Assembly: GCA_037176705.1 (NCBI GenBank)
Contig: CM073896.1
Span: 22,394,708 to 22,458,707, forward strand
Length of the DNA: 64,000 bases
Direction: 5' to 3'
Source: Molossus alvarezi
Lineage: Eukaryota > Chordata > Mammalia > Chiroptera > Molossidae
Under the pieces are notes generated by a model. That model was not told the origin of the DNA. It did no database searches and saw nothing but the letters and a program-made list of their open reading frames with translations. The position numbers were made by a program, and so were the translations under genes. This document shows, piece after piece, positions 56,975 through 64,000 of this stretch. Each line of letters begins with the position of its first letter. Positions within the stretch are counted from its first letter, which is position 1.

Positions 56975-57900
56975 TGACACGATGCTCGTCTTCATGGAAT
57001 TTACACATTATAATTAATCAATCACAAATTTGTCATGTGATAAACACACAACAAAACACAAGGATTACCGAGATCAGTTACCATCATGAAGCGAAACGCA
57101 GGTGCCCCGAGAGCCCAGGAGAGGAAAGCCTGAGCTGTTTGGGGTTCGGTGGGAATGTGAGGGGTGCCCATGGGAAGGAGTGTTTTATCTCACATCCAGT
57201 AAGTAAGAATTCACAGAATGAGTAAGGCAGAAGGATGAGAAGAAGGTTCTAGGCCCAAAAAACAATATGCAAATGCCCGAGGACACTGAAGCAATTTGCA
57301 AAGTCTCCTGTGAACAGGAGCATGGTGAGTGAGGGAGAGTGTAGCTTGGGTTGAGTTTAGCAGGGAGGTAATGGGGTCTTCTTGAGTCTGGTAGGCTGTG
57401 ATGGGGTTTTAGTCTTTCTTCTGGAGTTTCACATGCTGCTGACATATTTGAAATAAGAAGACAATAGACATATTTTTGCTTAATAAAAGGATCCCTACAG
57501 TGTATATACCAGATCAGAAGGAGCTCTGTGTGGATATAAGGGACCAGTTACATCACTGTTACATTTAGAAGAAGGTCATGGCGGTAGAGATGCCAAAAAA
57601 AAAAATTAAAAAATAAGATTTATTGGAGACATATTTTGCAAATAAAAACAAATTGACTTGAGGACGATGAATGTCAGTGGTAAAGGAAAAAAGGTGAGCT
57701 GTCGATGAGCTGACTAGTTTTACGGTGTGAGCTACTGAATGTGTGCTGGCGCGAGTCGTGAGGTGCAGGGCGCTGGAGGAAGACCAGGACTGCAGAGGGT
57801 AGCCTGAGTGAGGTGCTGCTGAGGGAAAGATTGAGGACTCCTGATTTAAAGGAGCAGAACGAATCTATTTCCTAAAAGCTCTCCAGTGTGCTGATATTGA
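56975..57900 (-). repeat. L2-like LINE, long diverged copy
   Basis: 'tcatggaatttacacattat' and 'gaacaggagcatggtgagtg', then 'gggaggtaatggggtcttct' and 'gtaggctgtgatggggtttt', follow the same ancient unit seen at 5590-6110, in the same orientation. An A-rich interruption lies at 57595-57606. The right part (57600-57900) is less certain. Confidence 0.5.
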
Positions 57901-58019
57901 ATATCTGCTAACCTGGTTCTGCAGAAGGTTTGTTACCCGCTAAGCTGATCGAATTTTAATGCTGAAGTATTACCGGGGTTTAAAATTAATGATCATTTGT
58001 AAAATGCATACAGTCCTCT

Positions 58020-58165
58020 AGAAACTGCACCAGACATTTCACATCATTATCTCCGAGCTTCTCAATGATCCTGAAATGAGCATGACCCCTGCTTTTCAGA
58101 TAAGCAAATGGCAAAGCTGGGGTTCAAGCCCAGGACGGTCTAACCCCAGTTGCATACTTTGGACA
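58020..58165 (-). repeat. MIR SINE, reverse orientation
   Basis: 'tcacatcattatctccgagc' and 'gcttttcagataagcaaatg', then 'gctggggttcaagcccagga', match the reverse complement of MIR from tail to head. Confidence 0.75.
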
Positions 58166-58785
58166 GGTTATACCTCATCCCTTGCTCTCTTGTAAATGAG
58201 CTGTTAAACAAATATGCCTTTCCAGTGGCTAAGTGAATTTAAGATACCTCTTCTGCCCTGTGGACGCCTTTCCAAGAATACAAAATTAAATTTCATCTGT
58301 GATTGAGGAAAATTAGAAGCAATAGGCAGTTTGGGGAATTGGATGTGCTGTGCATAAAGAAAGTGTTTACAGGTTTTTTAATATTATTGTTATCATCGTG
58401 ATCACCCATGTGAAAGTTACTAATACAGTGGCGCACTGTTACAGCTGTGCAGTGCTACACACACAGATTAACCAAAGTGCAGCTGCTGATGTTCAAGTCT
58501 CAACACCCACTGATAATGGAAAGAAGGGAGTGAACATGGAAGAAAGGTTGTCAGTAATGTTAGCATTTTACACTCGAAATCTTATCAAATGAGTAAATAT
58601 GAAAATCTCATTAAAATGACTGTCAAAGAAGCATTATTCTGTAGTTCTGAAAATTAAAATGCTTTCTTAGGAAAGCACTAGTATCTTTTTGTGGATCGCT
58701 GATAAGTTTAAAATAGAATGTTCTTCCAAGAGCAGAGTCTAATTTCATTTGAAGTTATTCACCTTGTGTCTGTTGCTTAACCAGT
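58166..58785. other. Unique DNA, nothing recognised
   Basis: An 80-codon plus frame (58350-58592) has no known signature. Confidence 0.4.
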
Positions 58786-58789
58786 AAAA

Positions 58790-58970
58790 TCATTGGATTT
58801 TATAGCTGGCAAGGATCTTCGAGATAATTAAGCCCAATGGCATTATTTTATTTAGATACATAGTATGAGAAAGATTAGCAAACTGTAGTTCAGAGACGTG
58901 AAGTGACTGGTCAGAGTTACACACATAGTTAGGCTTTCTGATTCTCATCTCTTCGTTGTCTTTCCCTAAT
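58790..58970 (-). repeat. MIR-like ancient SINE
   Basis: 'tagctggcaaggatcttcga', 'gtagttcagagacgtgaagt' and 'gactggtcagagttacacac' follow the reverse complement of a MIR-related unit ('ggaccttagagatc...', 'cagagaggggaagtgacttg'). Confidence 0.6.
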
Positions 58971-60186
58971 TCAGTTGTCACAACAGCGATCCAAGGATTT
59001 TGTTTTCCTTGGGAAGTTCTACATTTGCCCAGATCTGCCCACAGTGGTGGTCTCCTTACACTCAGCATGTTGGCACTGGGGAGGTGGGGGCATGGCGCTC
59101 CACTGGGATGCCCGCAGGGCAGGTGCCCATTTACAAAAGCACCAGTGGAGCCAATGAATGAGGGAGAAAGCCTTCAATCAGCTGGAGCCCGCAGATGTGG
59201 TAAAGATGACTGGACAGAAAGCACACATTGCTGCGGCGACGGGAAGACAGATCTCGAGGATGCTGGCTGCGTTTGGAATGCCTGCCGAGATCTTTCTCAT
59301 GCACCTGACTTTCTGATGAGCTGTTCTGTGCAGTCGTCCGGGAGGCTTCTTACTGATGTTGTCCGAGGACAGTGGTATGGGAAGAGAATGACATGACCGC
59401 ACTACCTTCTCAGTCCGCATACTTTTGGTTACGTTCATCACCACTTATTATCCGCACGACTTTAGATGAGTCTTTTTATTTTCTTTATGTTTATATGGTA
59501 ATGCTTTATTTGCAGTGGAATCCAGGATGGCAGGAGTGAGGGGGATAGGAAATAAAGCAGGGAAGGGGTGAGCAAATATAAGGTTGGGAGTATCATCAAG
59601 CTGCCCCTCCTTCACAAAGAGAGAGGGTGTTCGTCTCACGGGGGTCCCGAGAGGCACTCTGGGTCTGCTCGGCGTCAGGCAGACTGGTGGGCTTGGGAAG
59701 GAGGGAGACTAAGGAATGCACTCGGCTTCTTATTTCCTGCTTTGTATTGGCCCAAATTTAGCCCATTCTTTTCCATGTTCCTGACTTCCAGGTTGTGTGA
59801 CCTGGCCTCTTTGGGCAGCTGTAGGGAAAGCCAGAGTCATGGTGAATCTGGTCAGGTAGAACTGGGGTGCTGTGGGTCCAGCTGGGGCAGACGGGATGGC
59901 AGCTGTGAGGGACCCTGCCCTCCCCCGCCCCCGCCCGGAGCTGAGGCAGCTGGTGGACCGCGGAGAGGAAGCGGTGGCAGTGGCCGACCAGCTCTCACCT
60001 GGGTGAGCCGCTGAGGGGACAGGGCCAGGCTGGGAAAGGCAAGTTTGATACACACAACAGTGGGGTCAAGTTCATCTCATATGTTCCTCATATTACTAAG
60101 TAGGAAGAGGAGATTAGAGAGAGTAAATTAGACAAGTCGTTTTAGAATAGAGACTTGGTTCAGTCACTTATAAAAAATTAATACTA
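58971..60186. other. GC-richer unique DNA
   Basis: Open frames of 146 codons (58956-59396) and 148 codons (59568-60014) occur. Both are low-complexity in places and unrecognised, and opposite-strand frames overlap them, so chance is likely. The patch 59840-60020 is CpG-rich (about nine CpGs in 140 bases) and is listed as a finding. Confidence 0.4.
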
Positions 60187-60465
60187 CAGTCGTCCCTCAT
60201 TTATCATGGCTAATCCTATCCAGACTCTAGCGGTTGCACCTGACGTTGAAGGTTTCCTGGGGTGCTCGGATACATAGACCTAGAGTCCATACGTACAGTA
60301 ATTTTAATTTTAATTGTAATACAGGGATGTATAATTGATTCAGACAACCGAGCGCGCACTGTATCATTTTCACTGTCTCAGTCAATTTTTTAATGAATAT
60401 ATTTGAAATATTCACGATAAAGTGAAGCCATGAAAGTTGAAGTGCAAAGTGGCGAGGGACGACTG
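60187..60465. mobile_element. Non-autonomous pogo/Tigger-like DNA transposon (279 bp)
   Basis: The ends are a perfect 12-bp inverted repeat, 'cagtcgtccctc' at 60187-60198 and its complement 'gagggacgactg' at 60454-60465. TA flanks both sides (60185-60186 and 60466-60467), the usual duplication for pogo/Tigger-type elements. The interior is AT-rich with no transposase frame, so it depended on another element. The 'cagtcgtccct' terminus is shared by several Tigger-related families. Confidence 0.85.
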
Positions 60466-60471
60466 TATAGC

Positions 60472-60737
60472 AATGACTAGTTTGGCTTAGTAGTTAGAGC
60501 CTCAGCCCATGGACCGAAGGATCACAGGTTTGATTCCTGGTCAGGGGTGCAAACTTGGGTTGCAGGTTTGTTACCCGGCCCTGGATGGGGTCATGCAGGA
60601 GGCAACCAATCGATGTATCTCTCTCATATTGATATTTCTTTCTCTCTTTGTCAACCTTTCCACTCTATTTAGAACTCAATGGGAAAATATCCTTGGATGA
60701 GGATTAACAAAAAATACAACAAAGAAATAATACTATA
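60472..60737 (+). mobile_element. VES-type SINE, long subfamily
   Basis: The head 'gactagtttggcttagtagt' is diverged, with B-box 'caggtttgattcctggtca' and a tail hairpin region at 60689-60704 (atccttggatgaggat). A 7-bp duplication 'gtatagc' lies at 60465-60471 and 60738-60744. The left copy overlaps the last base of the DNA transposon and its TA. Confidence 0.9.
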
Positions 60738-60744
60738 GTATAGC

Positions 60745-60950
60745 CCTAACTCTCAGAACTGTCTTAAAGAGAAAATTACATAATTTTTAGGAAAAGCATG
60801 CATCACTATGCAGATATTTTTGAGAGACACAATGCTACTGACCACTGCTGTGTTTACTAGTGCATATACCCATTGAAGTTATGTGAATATGGTATGCAAA
60901 ATGGTAAGAGTTAAGGATTCAGTATAATTGGACGACATTCTAGTTTCGCC

Positions 60951-60989
<39 letters not shown>

Positions 60990-62260
60990 TGAAATATAAA
61001 ACATGCAAGTTAGGGAGTTACTAAGTGATTAGTGAGCAGGCTCATTAATATATCTTATATTCAACAAAATTCAGATGGTTTTTCTGAGAATACACAAATT
61101 GAAATGAAAGACATAAATATATGAAGCATCAGGATCAGGAAAAATGAAAACTGATCAGTAGGACCAGTAACATTTTAAACATACATATTCCAGTCAGAGA
61201 ACCTTAAAATTTAGTTAAGTCAAAAACACCTTTCTGGGATTTTATATAAAGATTTAACCCAAATCAAATAATGAGGAATTTAATGCCTTTAGTACCTTTA
61301 ATTAGAGGTCATGCCAAATAAATGCAGTTCCCTTCTTTGGATTCTGGATGGGGGGGGGGAGAAAAGAAAAATTGGTGCAAAGGACACTATTGAGACAATT
61401 GGTAAAGTTGGATATTCATTATATATTAGGTAATATGATTGTTGCAATGCTATTTTTATTTAGATACTGGTAACATTATATATCTTGCGATAGAGTTATT
61501 GAAAACATGTAAGTAAATGTACTTTTTCTAAAGAATTCCATGCCAAAGTGTTTGGGAAGAAATATCATCCTAGCTACATCTTATTTTCAAATCATTCTGA
61601 CAACAAATATGCGTATTTTTACCACACACACAGACACACAGGCATGATGTGAATATTTAGAACGAGGAAAAGATGCAGCCGGTGTTACAGTTGAACCCTG
61701 GTAAACATGTAGGGATGTCCGTGGTACTTGTTTTTCACCTTTTCTGAAAGTTTAAAGTTTCTCGAAATACAAAGGTAGGATAGAACGTTAATGGAAACTG
61801 ACTAGAATGTGTTTTTGAGATCCTGGCTGTTGAAGCAAACCAAAACCATGATCCTTGTTTCCATTTCTGGGCTCAAATTGTGTCACATCAGTAACTCAAT
61901 CCAGAAGTTTCTTTCTGAGAGGTGAGAACGTGTGGCTGTTTTTTGGTTGATGTTGACTGGCCTCGCTGTTAGGCCTTTAGGTGAGCCTTAGCTACCCTGA
62001 GGTGTTGCACCAGAACAAACTTGCTGAGCAACGAGGGCCTGTAACAGGGCACACCATACATATTTGTCTCATTATTATACAATTAAATGAATAATGGATG
62101 GAATGAACAAATGGTGCATAAAGCCATATGCCATTTAACCACCAAACTCTAGATTTAGGAAATGATAATGAAGTCTCCATGAAAATAAAGCATTTAAAGT
62201 CTGGAAAGGATAATGAGATGATCTAAAATCCAAAGTCCATAGAGCAATAAACAGTTTTAC
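60745..62260. other. Unique AT-rich DNA with a TG microsatellite
   Basis: No gene recognised. 61640-61790 ('tgtttttcaccttttctgaa', 'agtttaaagtttctcgaaat') may be an old L1 3' end trace. Confidence 0.4.
60953..60987 (+). repeat. (TG)n microsatellite
   Basis: About seventeen clean TG units. Confidence 0.97.
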
Positions 62261-62264
62261 ATAT

Positions 62265-62420
62265 TTAAAAGCATGGACGCTAGAGCCAAATTCTGTATCA
62301 ATACCAGATTTTACCACTGAAGATTCAAGGAATTTAGCTAAACGACCAAATCACACCGTGCCTCAGTTTTGTAGTATACAAAATGGAAATGAATTGACAT
62401 ATTAGATTTAAAAAAAAATA
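62265..62420 (+). repeat. MIR SINE
   Basis: 'atggacgctagagccaaatt', 'cagattttaccactgaagat', 'accgtgcctcagttttgtag' and 'tatacaaaatggaaatga' follow MIR from head to core. Confidence 0.7.
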
Positions 62421-63000
62421 AACATATTTAAATAAAGGTATAAATATAAATGATCTCTTATTAACATACCTTATATCATCATTGTACAAACTAATAAAGT
62501 GGCCCATATACAACATGTAGAACAATGCCTTGTAATTAACAGATGTTCAGAAAAGTTTAGTTATTTTATAGATAAAAAAAAACAAAACAAGTTTTCTTGT
62601 TTTTTCTTAGTTACTTTATTTAAATTTCACTTGATAACATCCTCATGACTTAACAATAAGACTGGTTAAGTACAGAGGCCAGACTTTCTCAAACTCTCTT
62701 ACTTGTTAATATTGGTTTTCCATTAAGCTATCCAAATGTTGGTGTTTAAAAATGCGTAATAATAATTTCTTGATTTGCAGACAAAAGTAAAAATCAAACA
62801 ATGGCCAGAATCTTCTCAATTTTAAGTGCTTTTTCTAAAAATTTTCACTATGCCTTTATGATACAGGCCCATCAGTTGACAAAATTACTGAGTTTTTAAT
62901 TACCTGAATGAAGCGTTTTGCTTCTCTTGTTATCCAGAAGCATCACATGAGATTTATTTAGTTGGTTTGTGTTACTTATTTATAGATCCCTAAAATAGTT
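62421..63000. other. Unique AT-rich DNA
   Basis: Nothing recognised. Confidence 0.4.
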
Positions 63001-63004
63001 TTAT

Positions 63005-63115
63005 CATTTCCAAACTACTTTATTGGTGCTAGGCACTGTGCTAAAAGCTCTATCAAATTGATCTAATTGCTTTCATTCTTAAAATTATTTTCTATTATAC
63101 TTGACATTAAGTATC
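63005..63115 (-). repeat. MIR SINE tail, reverse orientation
   Basis: 'ttggtgctaggcactgtgct' followed by 'aaaagctctatcaaattgat' is the reverse complement of a MIR 3' end ('agcgcttagcacagtgcctg'). Confidence 0.65.
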
Positions 63116-63149
63116 ATTTGATATTGGTTTTGAGTATATAGCACATGGG

Positions 63150-64000
63150 TTAGAGAATCATATACTTTACAAAGTGATCCCCGGATATTTCCAGTGCTCA
63201 CCTGGCACCATACGTAGTTATTACAGTGTTATTGACTGTGTTCCCTATGCTGTGCTTTACATCCCTGTGACTATTTTGTATCTACAATTTGTACCTTTTC
63301 CACGCAGTCTTCAATTACCCTCCCATCTAGCAACCATCAGTTTGTTGTATATGAGTCTGTTTCTCTTTTGTTTGTTTATTTTATTCTTTAGATTCCACAT
63401 TTGAGAAAATCATGCGGTATTTGTCTTTTTCTGTCTGACTTATTTCACTTGGTATAATATTATCTAGGTTCGTACATGTTGTCGAAAATGATAAGATTTC
63501 ATTCTTTTTTATGGCCAAGTAATAATATTCCATTTATATGTGTACCACATCTTTTTTATCCATTTGTCTATTGATGGGCACTTGAGTTGCTTCTGTATCT
63601 TTGCTATTGTGAATAATACACAGTGTACATAGAGGTGAATATATCTTTTTGAATTAGTGTTTGGATTTCATCAGGTATATACCCAGAAGTGGAATTTCTG
63701 TGCCATAAGGAAGTTTTATATTTAATTTTTTGAGAACCCTCCATACTGTTTTCCATAGTGGCTGCACCAATTTACAATCCCATCAAAAGAGCACAGGATT
63801 CCCTTTTCTCCACAACCTCACCAGCACTTGTTTGTTGATGTATTGATGGTAGCTGTTCTAAGAGGTATGAGGGGATAGTCCATTTTGGTTTTAATTTGCA
63901 TTTCTCTGGTGATTCTTGATGCTAATCATCTTTCATATGTCTTATTGGCCATCTGAATGTCCTCTTTGGAGAAGTGTCCATTCAAGTCCTTTGCCCATTT
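63150..64000 (-). repeat. Older L1 LINE, 3' part, running off the window
   Basis: 'gtgttattgactgtgttccc' and 'ctgacttatttcacttggta' are 3'UTR and end-of-ORF2 sequence. 'ccatttgtctattgatgggc', 'ccatagtggctgcaccaatt' and 'gatagtccattttggtttta' continue into the C-terminal ORF2 region in reverse complement. It is more diverged than the copies at 6865 and 40637 and has the same orientation. The rest of the element lies beyond 64000. Confidence 0.9.

Noticed and set aside
59568..60014. 148-codon open frame in GC-rich DNA
   Set aside because: Pro/Gly-rich low-complexity end, overlapping open frames on the opposite strand and no recognisable family. Only the smaller exon-like candidate in another frame is kept as a finding.

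Overview
The window is mammalian nuclear DNA, almost certainly from a yangochiropteran (VES-bearing) bat. The main evidence is at least fifteen tRNA-derived SINEs of the bat VES type. They have A/B-box heads reading 'ctggctggtgtggctcag' or similar, a (TC)-rich body and an A-rich tail, and many have intact target-site duplications (TSDs). They sit beside bat-style L1 LINEs and a background of old placental repeats (MIR, L2, L1M). I could not recognise a protein-coding exon of any known host gene, an RNA gene, or any prokaryotic or organellar feature. The AT-rich, repeat-dense character fits an intergenic region or the inside of a very long intron. Species, chromosome and host gene cannot be told from the sequence alone.

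Layout. 1-6850: mostly unique DNA with one MIR, one VES SINE (3256-3516), two diverged copies of an unassigned LTR-like repeat, a CCCT microsatellite and an L2-like fragment. 6855-10309: a 5'-truncated minus-strand L1 joined to a SINE, the pair sharing one 10-bp TSD. 10310-18300: an old L1M split by a SINE, a run of three MIRs, an L2-like element split by a SINE, a 96-bp mariner-type MITE, a solo LTR and two more SINEs. 18300-28200: mainly unique AT-rich DNA with CA/GT microsatellites and old repeats. 28200-39200: L1 3' ends, four SINEs, a short poly-A retrocopy and an ATATCT microsatellite. 39775-47390: a GATA microsatellite, then an old plus-strand L1M split by a 5.8-kb near-full-length minus-strand L1 (40637-46448) with a 15-bp TSD. 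That L1 has a recognisable 5'UTR, ORF1 and ORF2, all broken. 47390-64000: five SINEs, L1 3' ends, L2/MIR relics, a pogo/Tigger-like non-autonomous DNA transposon (60187-60465), a repeat-free segment rich in TAATTA motifs near 55000, a small GC/CpG-rich patch near 59900, and an old L1 that runs off the right end.

How the parts relate. The only coding capacity I can identify is decayed L1 ORF1 and ORF2. L1 reverse transcriptase and endonuclease are the known mobilisers of SINEs and processed retrocopies in mammals, so most of the window is the product of one machinery acting at different ages. The most unusual items are the L1-SINE composite with a shared TSD, a hairpin conserved just before the poly-A of one SINE subfamily with an apparent compensatory base-pair change, and independent long homopolymer expansions inside the L1 ORF2 copies. 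No complete new biological system was found.
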